Notes under the pieces: model-generated
What the model was told of the DNA's origin: nothing
The model's input: the letters and a program-made list of their open reading frames with translations, nothing else
Database searches by the model: none
Translations under genes and position numbers: made by a program
Shown: positions 27,152 to 35,520 of the stretch, one piece after another
Layout: the number at the start of each line of letters is the position of its first letter
Numbering within the stretch: the first letter of the stretch is position 1
Origin: Chloroflexi bacterium HGW-Chloroflexi-2
GTDB taxonomy: Bacteria; Chloroflexota; Anaerolineae; Anaerolineales; Anaerolineaceae
Length of the DNA stretch: 64,000 bases
Reading direction: 5' to 3'
NCBI GenBank assembly: GCA_002840735.1
Contig: PHBY01000001.1
Location: 248,001 to 312,000, forward strand

Positions 27152-27171
27152 TTATTAGCAATGTTATTAGC
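27152..27171. repeat. direct repeat TTATTAGC-N4-TTATTAGC in the hsp20/ECF divergent region
   Basis: Two identical 8-base copies at 27152-27159 and 27164-27171, period 12, between the hsp20 start (27025) and the ECF start (27212). A TTGTACAA palindrome lies just to the left, near 27139-27146. Spacing of about one helical turn suggests a protein-binding operator, but no known regulator motif matches. Confidence 0.4.
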
Positions 27172-27211
27172 GTATCGATTCATGGATTAACGCGTCATAA
27201 AAGGTGAACAC

Positions 27212-27754
27212 ATGTCTATCATCGAAGAAGAAGAAGGTTTGATCTCCAGGTTACAGGCGTTTGATATGAGTGCGATAGAGTCGGTTTTTGATCAATATAA
27301 TGAAGCAATATACAGATATGGCTACCGGTTATTGGGCAGCCAGGACAAAGCTGAAGAATGTGTTGCTGAAACATTTAGCCGATTTTTACATGCTCTCAAA
27401 AATGGCAAAGGCCCTAAAAAGTATGTACGGCCCTACCTGTATCGAATGGCACACAACTGGATAACAGATCAATACCGACGCGCAATTCCAGAAGATGAGG
27501 GTCTTCCAGAGTATCATGCTTCGCAAAATGATCATCCGGAAGATATCGTCATTGACAACATTGAAAGTCAGGAAATTCGGAATGTTTTGCGAGCACTTCC
27601 GGAGAACCAACGACAGGCAGTCGTCCTCAAATTTCTGGAAGGTTTGGAAAATCAGGAAATAGCTATAGCAATGAACAAACCTGTCGGTGCGGTGAAAGCC
27701 CTTCAACATCGTGGTTTACAGACAATCAGAAAAAAATTAGTGGTGAAGCTATGA
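27212..27754 (+). CDS. ECF-type RNA polymerase sigma factor
   Basis: 180 residues. Sigma-2 at ~20-85 (DKAEECVAETFSRFL, then YVRPYLYRMAHNWITDQYRR) and sigma-4 at ~125-178 (LPENQRQAVVLKFLEGL, VKALQHRGLQTIRKKL). It overlaps the next gene by 4 bases, so translation is coupled to a membrane protein of the DUF5667 type, a common pairing that suggests membrane-linked control. The divergent small heat-shock operon may be under its command, which is inference. Confidence 0.88.
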   Translation: MSIIEEEEGLISRLQAFDMSAIESVFDQYNEAIYRYGYRLLGSQDKAEECVAETFSRFLHALKNGKGPKKYVRPYLYRMAHNWITDQYRRAIPEDEGLPEYHASQNDHPEDIVIDNIESQEIRNVLRALPENQRQAVVLKFLEGLENQEIAIAMNKPVGAVKALQHRGLQTIRKKLVVKL

Positions 27755-28764
27755 ATAACTGGGAAAATGAAATCAAACAAAAGCTGGAAAAATTGGACGC
27801 AATTCCTGAAAGAAATCCTTTACGGGTGCAGTCAGCCAAAAAGAATTTCCTGAGCGAAATGCACCAGTTAGCTGGTGAAACAACGGTTTCTGTCCCAGGA
27901 AAATCATGGTGGAACCAACTAAATATCAAGAAGGAGACTTTTTCCATGAAACTGATAACAATCGCAACGATCCTCTCACTCTTATTGGGTGGTGGAATTA
28001 CTGCCGTGGGTGCACAGGACAGCTTGCCAGGAGATTTACTTTACCCCGTAAAAACCCTGGTAGAAGATATTGAATTGGGTCTCGCAACCGATCCAGAAAC
28101 CGAATTTGACATTGCTCTCAATCATGCTTTTAAACGATTTGAGGAAATACAAATTTTACTTGACGAAGGCGAAGTTGTTGGAGAAGCACATTTACTAGCC
28201 TGGCAGGAAGCATTTCAAAGGGCATTACAATATGGAGTTAATACAGAAGATCCAATTGGCAAATTATTGATGGTTCAACAACAATTAAAATATCAAGAAG
28301 AAATGATGAATAAAGGTAAACAAACTGGTGTACCATTCCAAAATCAATTTGAACGCATGATGAATTATCAAGCCGGCTTGGTAGATGCAAGTATTGAAAA
28401 TCCAGAATTACTTGCAAGCGAACTCGAATTCATGGCAAATTACTCTAATCAATACGGTGAAGAAAAACTAGAGAATGTATGGATGAACATGTATATGTTC
28501 GGAGCTCTCGATACTGAAGGAGAAGTCGGAGAAGTTCAAAATCAAGGCGAAGTACAACACCCTGTCGAAGATCCCTTTATGTGGATGCACCTGCTTGGTA
28601 ACCACCTTACGGAAATTGATCCTGCTGGATTGGATCAGGGAGGTACAACTGGTGGATTCCAAAATTCATACAATGATCAACCCAATGGTGGCAACCAGGG
28701 CGATAATGGTAATGGTAACAATGGTGGTAGTGGAGGAAATGATGGCGGAAACGGAGGAAAGTAA
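27751..28764 (+). CDS. DUF5667 membrane protein, probable regulator of the preceding sigma factor
   Basis: 337 residues. Residues 1-60 are polar and probably cytoplasmic. A single membrane segment lies at ~68-88 (LITIATILSLLLGGGITAVGA), followed by the DUF5667 signature (QDSLPGDLLYPVKTLVEDIEL) in a helical extracytoplasmic domain. The last ~40 residues are a Gly/Asn-rich low-complexity tail. The single-pass layout and 4-base overlap with an ECF sigma gene suggest an anti-sigma or sensor role; no zinc-finger motif is present, so the mechanism is unknown. Confidence 0.75.
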   Translation: MNNWENEIKQKLEKLDAIPERNPLRVQSAKKNFLSEMHQLAGETTVSVPGKSWWNQLNIKKETFSMKLITIATILSLLLGGGITAVGAQDSLPGDLLYPVKTLVEDIELGLATDPETEFDIALNHAFKRFEEIQILLDEGEVVGEAHLLAWQEAFQRALQYGVNTEDPIGKLLMVQQQLKYQEEMMNKGKQTGVPFQNQFERMMNYQAGLVDASIENPELLASELEFMANYSNQYGEEKLENVWMNMYMFGALDTEGEVGEVQNQGEVQHPVEDPFMWMHLLGNHLTEIDPAGLDQGGTTGGFQNSYNDQPNGGNQGDNGNGNNGGSGGNDGGNGGK

Positions 28765-28822
28765 TAATAATTACCCCATATTTCAATTCACTTCCTGACT
28801 AACAGAGAATTAAATTGAATAC

Positions 28823-28861
28823 AATGGGCTGTTTCCCAAAATGAAACAGCCCATTTCTTTT
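28823..28861. terminator. intrinsic terminator between convergent genes
   Basis: 13-base-pair perfect stem AATGGGCTGTTTC / GAAACAGCCCATT with a 7-base loop, then a T-rich run. It lies between the DUF5667 gene (+) and the MFS gene (-). Confidence 0.85.
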
Positions 28862-28875
28862 ATTTCTCTTTTTTT

Positions 28876-30057
28876 TTATTTCTCTTTTTTTCCAAATATT
28901 GCCGGTAGTAATGGTATTGCCAGAAGATTCAAACTGGCAATGATGGCAAATGTCCAACGATACCCAACCCCATCTGCCAGTAAACCAGCAATCGGCAACC
29001 CTATGCCCGTTCCGATATTGGCAATTGCCATCAATATCGAAAACATGGATGCTGCAATCCTGGGGTCAGATTTTCGCATGGAAATTGCAAAATAGACGGT
29101 TTCATAATAACCATACGCAACACCAAAGATAAAAACCAGTGGCCAGGCGATCGCTGCTGTAGAGGTGAATGAAAAGATAGATACAGAAACGAAGGAAATC
29201 ACCAATGCAATTTCTACAGCTCGCCGTTGTCCCACCCGATCGGTCAATGGACCACCGGTAATTCCTCCAACCACAACACCAATCCCCCACACCGTCGTAA
29301 AAAATCCCGCCATCATAACGGATATGCCAAAATCTGATTGCAGAAATGGATTAATAATTTCATTGGCAGCATTGATAATCAATGAATACAAAGCACCCAA
29401 TAACCCCAAGGCGATAATCGGCCAGTGTTTGAATGCCGCAAAAGCCTTCCACTCAAATTTTTGGTCAGCTTTTCTAGGAGGTTCCTTAAATCCAATCAGA
29501 AAAACCAATGGTAAGAGCGTCAGAATTGCCAGTAGCCAGAATGCAGCCATCCAGGATACGTTCTGTGCCAGAACTCCAATCAAACTGGATAGCACCACCA
29601 CGCCCATCGCCCTGCCACCGACCATGATTCCCTGTATCTTCCCAGCTTCATCCTCTGGCGTTGTATCCAAAGCAAGACCATCCGTGGAGGTGTCATACAT
29701 TGCCATGCCAGTCATCACCAGAAAGGCCATCAATCCATATAATGCAAAATTCTTTCCCGGATCTATAAAAGGAACTATAAATAAACACACTGCCTGAATG
29801 ATCAATCCGATAATGATATATGGTTTCCGATGCCCCATCTGGAATAAATTGATGCGATCACTCAGAATGCCCAAAAAGATCTTCAGCACAAATGGAGTAA
29901 GTGCAATCCCACTGATTAATCCAATCTGCCCTAGATTGAGACCAAATGATAAAAGATAGATTGCGTTTAATGCCGTGAAGTAGCTCAATACCGAACCTTG
30001 AGCAAAATACAGGAGACCAAACATACTGTATCGGGTAAAATTTGATGGATGTCTCAT
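28876..30057 (-). CDS. MFS transporter
   Basis: 393 residues with ~12 membrane helices. The first cytoplasmic loop reads GILSDRINLFQMGHRKPY, close to the MFS loop motif. The fourth-to-fifth helix region MAMYDTSTDGLALDTTPEDEAGKIQG resembles AmpG/folate-biopterin/acetyl-CoA-type MFS carriers, in which the Asp-rich segment is conserved. Inner-membrane solute transporter of unknown substrate, transcribed alone. An inverted repeat lies 30-60 bases upstream of the start. Confidence 0.78.
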   Translation of the reverse strand: MRHPSNFTRYSMFGLLYFAQGSVLSYFTALNAIYLLSFGLNLGQIGLISGIALTPFVLKIFLGILSDRINLFQMGHRKPYIIIGLIIQAVCLFIVPFIDPGKNFALYGLMAFLVMTGMAMYDTSTDGLALDTTPEDEAGKIQGIMVGGRAMGVVVLSSLIGVLAQNVSWMAAFWLLAILTLLPLVFLIGFKEPPRKADQKFEWKAFAAFKHWPIIALGLLGALYSLIINAANEIINPFLQSDFGISVMMAGFFTTVWGIGVVVGGITGGPLTDRVGQRRAVEIALVISFVSVSIFSFTSTAAIAWPLVFIFGVAYGYYETVYFAISMRKSDPRIAASMFSILMAIANIGTGIGLPIAGLLADGVGYRWTFAIIASLNLLAIPLLPAIFGKKEK

Positions 30058-30086
30058 ATATAATCCTACTTTGCGATAAAATTACG

Positions 30087-30116
30087 CTATACTTTTGATT
30101 GATCAGAAAAGTATAG
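30087..30116. repeat. 10-bp inverted repeat upstream of the MFS gene
   Basis: CTATACTTTT at 30087-30096 and its exact complement AAAAGTATAG at 30107-30116, separated by 10 bases. It has no T tract on either strand, so it looks more like an operator for the leftward MFS gene or its divergent neighbour than a terminator. Confidence 0.45.
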
Positions 30117-30281
30117 ATTTGATTAAAAAGAATGTCAAAAGAAAAACCTGTTTAAGTTTAAAATTTGATTTTTAGCCTGGCAATTGTTGCTTGTCAACAC
30201 TTTGCTAGTCTAGTAGACAATGGGAATTTAACAAAATTGAGATTTTCGACCTGAAATTAACGAGGTGTGGAGACGTCCTTT

Positions 30282-33200
30282 ATGAATTCTGAAAAAACAA
30301 CCAACATGTGGCTTGATAAACCAATCTCAGATTACTTGCCAAAACTAACAATTGAAAATTTAATCATCATTATCATCATTATTTTAGCCATTGTTAGCCG
30401 TTTCTATGATCTCGGTGCCAGGGTCATGAGTCATGATGAAGTCAATCATGTCGTTCCATCCTGGGATCTGGCTACCGGAAAAGGATATGTTCAGGATCCA
30501 ATCACCCATGGTCCGCTTCAATTTCACTTAATCGCGTTATCCTATTTTATGTTTGGGGACTCGGATTTTACATCTCGCATTCCAGCGGCCCTCGGAAGTG
30601 TAGCAGCAATTGTTTTAATTTTGTTCCTTTTTAAACCCTATTTGGGGAAATATGGACATCTGATTGGCGGATTTCTCTTCCTGATTTCTCCCTACTTGCT
30701 TTTTTATGGTCGTTACACCAGAAATGAAGGGATAATAGAATTCATTGCGGTTTTGATGATTTATGCAACTTTACGGTATTTGGACAGGGGTGATACTTTT
30801 TCATTGATGTTGCTGACAGTATCTCATGCGCTGAATTTTGCAGCCAAAGAAACTGCTTATATTTACATGGCAATTCTTCTCCTGTTTTTAGCCTTTCAAT
30901 TTTTAACCGAGGTTATCCGAGAGCGCTGGCGAACAGCCCAATCCCGGCAATTATTTGTAATCCTGATGTTGATAACACTAGGTTTGTTATTCGCCGGAAT
31001 TATCCTGGGTTACCTGAATGCAAAACAGAATCCTACCAATGAATTGGGCGAAGTGATTTCGCAATCAGCTTCCAATATCGGCCTGCTTGCCAGCCTATCT
31101 GTGCTGGTGGCCATATTGATCGGAATATCCACCATTATTATGCTGGTAAAAGGGATTGGGCTGGATGCAATCCGGCATCTACGCACATTTGATTTGTTGA
31201 TTCTCAATGGAACTATCGTACTCCCGCTTTTAGCTGCATTTCCCATAAATATCATAGGTTCGCTTTTGGGACAAAACTGGAAACCAACTGATTACACGAC
31301 CATGGGTATGATCCGTATTGGATTCGCTTTGTTGGTATTCGGTGGTATTGCCGTTGCAATTGGAGTTTGGTGGAACCGAAAAGTTTGGTTCAAAAATATG
31401 GCTGTTTTTTGGGCTATTTTTATCGTTTTTTACACAACTTTCTTTACCAATGGAAGAGGATTCTTTACCGGCATTGTTGGTTCATTGGGTTATTGGCTGG
31501 AACAACAAGCGGTTAATCGTGGCACCCAACCACCTTATTACTATGCTGTATTGCAGATGCCTTTTTACGAATATCTTACAATTCTTGGATTTTTCATAGC
31601 CATCATATTTGGATTGGTGCATTTACGAAAATCGAGTTTGGCTGTTTCTGTTCCTTTAACACCCCTGTCACAGATCAATCTCATCACTCCCGAAATTCAG
31701 GCGAGCGATGAACTGGAAGATAATGAAGACTTGTTTATAGAAGAAAATATCCCTGAAGAGAGACAGATTGAAATCATTCAGGAACATGAAGATGGAGAAG
31801 AAACTTTTGTAGGATTCACGGAATATTCACCCGACCATTATCGTGTACCCGTGCTATTTCTATTGGGCTTTTTTTCATTGATGAATTTACTGGCGTATAG
31901 TCTGGCAGGAGAAAAAATGCCATGGCTGACGGTTCACATTGCTCTGCCATTTGCCCTGACGGCTGCCTGGGGGTTTGATAAACTGATCGGGCAAATTCCA
32001 TGGAAAAAATTTAAGGAAAGTAAAAGCTGGATCAGTCTCTTGCTGTTACCAGTTTTAATCACAAGCCTTCTAGGCTTTCTTGGAGCTGTTATGGGCTCCA
32101 CTCCGCCATTCCAGGGTAATTCCCTGGAACAATTACAGGTAACAAGCACATTTATCACATCGTTGATTGTGCTGATTTTTTCTGGCTATGGATTTATTCA
32201 CTACTTGAGAAATTTTTCATGGATGGGTATAGCCAGGCTTTTAGTTTTAGCGTTTTCGATCTTATTATCATTTTTAACGATCCGTACTGCCTTCATGGCA
32301 TCTTTTATTAATTATGATAATGGAAAAGAATTTCTTGTTTATGCTCATGCAGATCGTGGACCAAAAGATATCCTGGAGCAGGTGGAAGAAATTTCCAAAC
32401 GCACTGTTGGCGAAAAGAAAATCAATGTTGCTTATGATAACGACTCATTGTATCCATTCTGGTGGTATTTCCGTGATTACCCAAATAAACAGTGGTATAC
32501 CGATAAACCAACCCGTGATCTGCTAAATTCCCCCATCATTCTGGCTAGTGATCAGAACTACTCCAAAATTGATTCATTGGTCAAAGATGATTATGTCAAA
32601 TACGATTACATTCGACTGGTATGGCCAACCCAGGATTATTATTTTCTAACCTGGGAAAGAATTGTCTATGCAATCACAGATGCCGACATGCGCTCAGCTC
32701 TTTTCCAAATCTGGCTTAATAAGGATTACAGCAAATATGCAGACATTAAAGGCAGAAGTGATCTCACGATCTCCACCTGGTCACCTTCTGATCCCATTCG
32801 CATGTACATACGCAAGGATGTAGTCGGACAAATTTGGAATTATGGTTCGATGCCTGCCATTATATCCGAGCCAGTTGTCGATCCTTATGAAGGAAAAATA
32901 CAATCTCTGTTACCAGATAAGATTATTGGATTTTATGGAAAAGGACCTGGTCAATTAGATGCTCCACGTGGAGTCGCGATTGGCAATGATGGATCGATTT
33001 ATGTAGCTGACTCACGTAATCACCGTATTCAACGCTTTGCCGAAGATGGAACATTGATGAATAGCTGGGGCAGCTTTGCGGATATCCTTTCTGGTGAAGC
33101 GCCACAAGGAACTTTCAATGAACCATGGGGAATCGCAATTGGTCCGGATGGATCAGTTTATGTCACAGATACCTGGAATCATCGTGTCCAAAAATTTACT

Positions 33201-33794
33201 GCAGAAGGTAATTTCATCACCATGTGGGGATACTTTGGCGCAGCAGAAAATCCAGATGGTTTCTGGGGACCACGGGGGATTATTGTGGATGATGCAGGTC
33301 GTGTCTATATTGCAGATACAGGGAATAAACGCATAGCTGTCTTTGACTCAAATGGCAATTTTCTGACTCAATTCGGTGAGGCAGGGTTCGATCTGGGACA
33401 ATTGGATGAACCAGTTGGTCTCGCCATGGGGTTAAATGGTGAAATTTACATTTCTGATACCTGGAACCAACGCATTCAGGTATTCATGCCAGATTCTGAG
33501 AAAACGAGCTACTATGCCATAAATTCCTGGGAAGTCGTTGGTTGGTTTGGACAGAGCCTGGATAATAAACCATTCCTGACAACCGATAATTTTGGAAATG
33601 TGTACACCACAGATCCTGAAGGTTTCCGGATATTAGGTTTCCAACCAGATGGCCAATTTATAATGGGCTGGGGTGATTACAGCCCAGGTACGGATGGATT
33701 TGGATTACCCATTGCCCTGGCGTTTGATCGCAACAATGGTGTTTGGGTATCTGATGCCGGTAATAGTGTGTTGTTACATTTCACCTTACCGTAA
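30282..33794 (+). CDS. TIGR03663/Agl23-type membrane glycosyltransferase-like protein with C-terminal NHL propeller
   Basis: About 1170 residues from the ATG at 30282 (GTGGAG nine bases upstream; an in-frame GTG at 30267 lies too close to its GAGG). Residues ~25-670 hold about a dozen or more membrane helices of GT39/PMT style. The first loop carries SHDEVNH, the acidic pair expected for a GT-C enzyme, and later AGEKMPWLTVH is typical of the TIGR03663/Agl23 group. An acidic cytoplasmic-type insert lies at ~485-515. Residues ~885-1170 contain at least four clear NHL repeats (RGVAIGNDGSIYVADSRNHR, WGIAIGPDGSVYVTDTWNHR and others), forming an extracytoplasmic beta-propeller. A role in transferring sugars from a lipid carrier is inferred from the family. 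Confidence 0.8.
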   Translation: MNSEKTTNMWLDKPISDYLPKLTIENLIIIIIIILAIVSRFYDLGARVMSHDEVNHVVPSWDLATGKGYVQDPITHGPLQFHLIALSYFMFGDSDFTSRIPAALGSVAAIVLILFLFKPYLGKYGHLIGGFLFLISPYLLFYGRYTRNEGIIEFIAVLMIYATLRYLDRGDTFSLMLLTVSHALNFAAKETAYIYMAILLLFLAFQFLTEVIRERWRTAQSRQLFVILMLITLGLLFAGIILGYLNAKQNPTNELGEVISQSASNIGLLASLSVLVAILIGISTIIMLVKGIGLDAIRHLRTFDLLILNGTIVLPLLAAFPINIIGSLLGQNWKPTDYTTMGMIRIGFALLVFGGIAVAIGVWWNRKVWFKNMAVFWAIFIVFYTTFFTNGRGFFTGIVGSLGYWLEQQAVNRGTQPPYYYAVLQMPFYEYLTILGFFIAIIFGLVHLRKSSLAVSVPLTPLSQINLITPEIQASDELEDNEDLFIEENIPEERQIEIIQEHEDGEETFVGFTEYSPDHYRVPVLFLLGFFSLMNLLAYSLAGEKMPWLTVHIALPFALTAAWGFDKLIGQIPWKKFKESKSWISLLLLPVLITSLLGFLGAVMGSTPPFQGNSLEQLQVTSTFITSLIVLIFSGYGFIHYLRNFSWMGIARLLVLAFSILLSFLTIRTAFMASFINYDNGKEFLVYAHADRGPKDILEQVEEISKRTVGEKKINVAYDNDSLYPFWWYFRDYPNKQWYTDKPTRDLLNSPIILASDQNYSKIDSLVKDDYVKYDYIRLVWPTQDYYFLTWERIVYAITDADMRSALFQIWLNKDYSKYADIKGRSDLTISTWSPSDPIRMYIRKDVVGQIWNYGSMPAIISEPVVDPYEGKIQSLLPDKIIGFYGKGPGQLDAPRGVAIGNDGSIYVADSRNHRIQRFAEDGTLMNSWGSFADILSGEAPQGTFNEPWGIAIGPDGSVYVTDTWNHRVQKFTAEGNFITMWGYFGAAENPDGFWGPRGIIVDDAGRVYIADTGNKRIAVFDSNGNFLTQFGEAGFDLGQLDEPVGLAMGLNGEIYISDTWNQRIQVFMPDSEKTSYYAINSWEVVGWFGQSLDNKPFLTTDNFGNVYTTDPEGFRILGFQPDGQFIMGWGDYSPGTDGFGLPIALAFDRNNGVWVSDAGNSVLLHFTLP

Positions 33795-33834
33795 TTTACT
33801 TTGCTCATTATCTGATTAAATAATCCAATAAAAC

Positions 33835-33871
33835 AAGCAAGGTTTTTCATCCAGAAAGATCTTGCTTTTTT
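33835..33871 (+). terminator. intrinsic terminator of the NHL-fusion gene
   Basis: Outer stem AAGCAAG / CTTGCTT with an inner TTTC / GAAA pairing, followed by a run of Ts. Confidence 0.65.
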
Positions 33872-33900
33872 GTGTCAGTTACGAATTCTTTAATACGAAT

Positions 33901-34069
33901 TTATGATTTTTTATCCTGTTTTTTATATCCGTCAATAATAGTGTCAAGGACGTCACCCAAACCAGCACCAAGCGCAACTCCCATTGCCTCTGATCAGCAT
34001 CGATTTCTCACCTTTTATAATTCTCGCCAATTCATTTTCTTTTGCTTCACAGTAAGCCAGATGTTCCAT
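33901..34069 (-). pseudogene. frameshifted small gene of unknown function
   Basis: On the minus strand GAGGTG is followed by ATG at 34069, and the frame reads MEHLAYCEAKENELARIIKG and continues to SMLIRG. The same frame then stops after 38 residues. Shifting one base near 33985 gives a continuation GVALGAGLGDVLDTIIDGY ending at 33901. The total length is 169 bases (3n+1), consistent with one inserted base. The start resembles small bacterial and archaeal proteins that begin with AYCDAKAKEL and have a KTMIIRGA motif, recalled from memory. It could be a real 38-residue protein, a pseudogene or a sequencing error. Confidence 0.4.
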
Positions 34070-34267
34070 TTTCACCTCAATTTATTAATGATTGCAAGTT
34101 TCATTTATTCCTTATCAAGATAACATGCACCCGCAAATTAATCCCTAACCAAGCAACCAGTACTTTTCAGACGAAGGTTCAAAAAGATTCTCAAACTTTT
34201 GGGGAGATTTGGTATCAATCGACCCACTTCATGGTAAGATACATCGATTTGAGTAGATTGGAAAATT

Positions 34268-35155
34268 ATGGGCGAAATTGCGGCCATTTCAGCAGCTTTC
34301 TTATGGGCATTATCATCGATATTGTTTTCGTTTTCAGGTAAACAAATCGGTTCTTCCTCCTTAAACCGTATCCGATTGAGTTTTGCTTTCTTATTTCTGA
34401 TCATTACACATACGTTGGTTTATGGAACTCCTATCCCATTTAATGCAACCTATGAACAATGGATGTGGTTAGGTTTATCCTCCATTATTGGACTGGTGGT
34501 GGGAGATCTGCTTCTATTTCAATCCTTCATCATGGTCGGACCCCGTTTGGCAATGCTGGTAATGGCCGTCAGTCCGGTAATCAGTGCTTTGTTTGCCTGG
34601 ATTTTCCTGGGGGAGATCCTGTCCATCCTGCAAATTAGTGGAGTTATCCTCACCATTGGGGGTATTGCAGTTGTAATTATGGATCGTAATAATTCTCATA
34701 CCCAGATCTATAGTGATCGCCATAAATGGATTGGGATTCTATTTGGCGTTGGGGCAGCTATAGGCCAGGCCGCCGGGCTTATCTTTGCCAAAAAAGGTTT
34801 ACCGTCAGAGTTTCCCGCTCTTTCTGGTGTAGTCATTCGCGTTCTGGTAGCTGTAATTTCTGTTTGGTTTTTTGCCTTATTAACCAAACAAGTTAAAAAG
34901 AGTTTTCAACAAATCAGGCAATTTCCCAAAGCGTTCAGATTTGCATTTATTGGAGCAATGGTTGGACCATTCCTGGGAGTCTGGTTGTCTTTGATCGCTG
35001 TTCAATTTGCAAAGGTAGGAATCGCATCAACCCTCATGGCATTAACCCCCATTTTCCATTTACCGATTGGCACGATATTGAAAGAAAAGATTTCAAAACA
35101 AGCCATAGCAGGCACTGTTATTGCGATGGTCGGTGTAGCCATAATCTTTTTGTAA
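34268..35155 (+). CDS. EamA/DMT family transporter
   Basis: 295 residues with ten membrane helices in two EamA repeats (~5-140 and ~155-295). The typical ends of each repeat are visible: ISALFAWIFLGEILSILQISG in the first and STLMALTPIFHLPIGTIL, with the Glu-Lys loop after it, in the second. It probably exports amino acids or other small metabolites across the inner membrane; the substrate is not predictable. No strong ribosome site precedes the ATG, and the gene appears to stand alone. Confidence 0.85.
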   Translation: MGEIAAISAAFLWALSSILFSFSGKQIGSSSLNRIRLSFAFLFLIITHTLVYGTPIPFNATYEQWMWLGLSSIIGLVVGDLLLFQSFIMVGPRLAMLVMAVSPVISALFAWIFLGEILSILQISGVILTIGGIAVVIMDRNNSHTQIYSDRHKWIGILFGVGAAIGQAAGLIFAKKGLPSEFPALSGVVIRVLVAVISVWFFALLTKQVKKSFQQIRQFPKAFRFAFIGAMVGPFLGVWLSLIAVQFAKVGIASTLMALTPIFHLPIGTILKEKISKQAIAGTVIAMVGVAIIFL

Positions 35156-35257
35156 TTGAACTGATTTCGCAGTTTGTCAAAAAAAATCAATGACAAGTTA
35201 AACTTGTTTTATTTATTTGGGTTTTGTATCATTTTAAGGCAACCTGGTCAGTAAATT

Positions 35258-35497
35258 ATGCAGATATGTATTAAATTGTTGGCGAATTACCGTAATAATC
35301 TTCCAGAAGGCACAAACGGGGATCAAATTTCCATTGATGTGCCCGAAGATATTCGTCCCGAAAAGATCCTGGAAATGTTTTCAATTCCACCAATTCCAGA
35401 AAGTGTCGTATTAATCAATGGTCGAACCATGGTTCCTGGAGAACCATTAAACGAGGGTGATGTTGTATGTGCCTTTTCCGCAATGGCTGGAGGCTAA
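35258..35497 (+). CDS. MoaD/ThiS-like ubiquitin-fold sulfur carrier associated with AOR
   Basis: 79 residues ending in the diglycine tail AMAGG, the hallmark of ThiS/MoaD carriers that are adenylated and thiocarboxylated. The body fits the beta-grasp fold (DVPEDIRPEKILEMF, then VLINGRTMVPGEPLNEGDVV). It lies 23 bases before the aldehyde oxidoreductase gene, which needs a tungsten/molybdenum-pterin cofactor. The likely job is donating sulfur for pterin dithiolene formation, as a MoaD substitute dedicated to this enzyme. No partner E1-like gene (moeB/thiF) is visible nearby. Confidence 0.8.
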   Translation: MQICIKLLANYRNNLPEGTNGDQISIDVPEDIRPEKILEMFSIPPIPESVVLINGRTMVPGEPLNEGDVVCAFSAMAGG

Positions 35498-35520
35498 TTA
35501 ATTTAAGAGGAGAGACAAAA

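Larger units (their letters stand above)
33795..34267. other. 473-base intergenic region with terminator and a decayed small gene
   Basis: It contains the terminator of the preceding gene (33835-33871) and, on the minus strand, a small gene with a good ribosome site interrupted by a frameshift (33901-34069). The remaining ~200 bases before the DMT gene hold no ORF or structure that I can support. Confidence 0.6.

Noticed and set aside
27026-27211. CIRCE (HrcA) operator ahead of the hsp20 operon
   Set aside because: No TTAGCACTC-N9-GAGTGCTAA or close variant; only the TTATTAGC direct repeat is present.
33872-34123. Plus-strand ORF of 83 codons in the gap before the DMT gene
   Set aside because: Low-complexity, Ser/Phe-rich translation without a ribosome site; the opposite strand gives a better small-gene signal.
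35467-35520. Upstream in-frame start for the aldehyde oxidoreductase
   Set aside because: It overlaps the carrier gene and lacks a ribosome site, whereas the ATG at 35521 has AGAGGAGAG and matches family starts.
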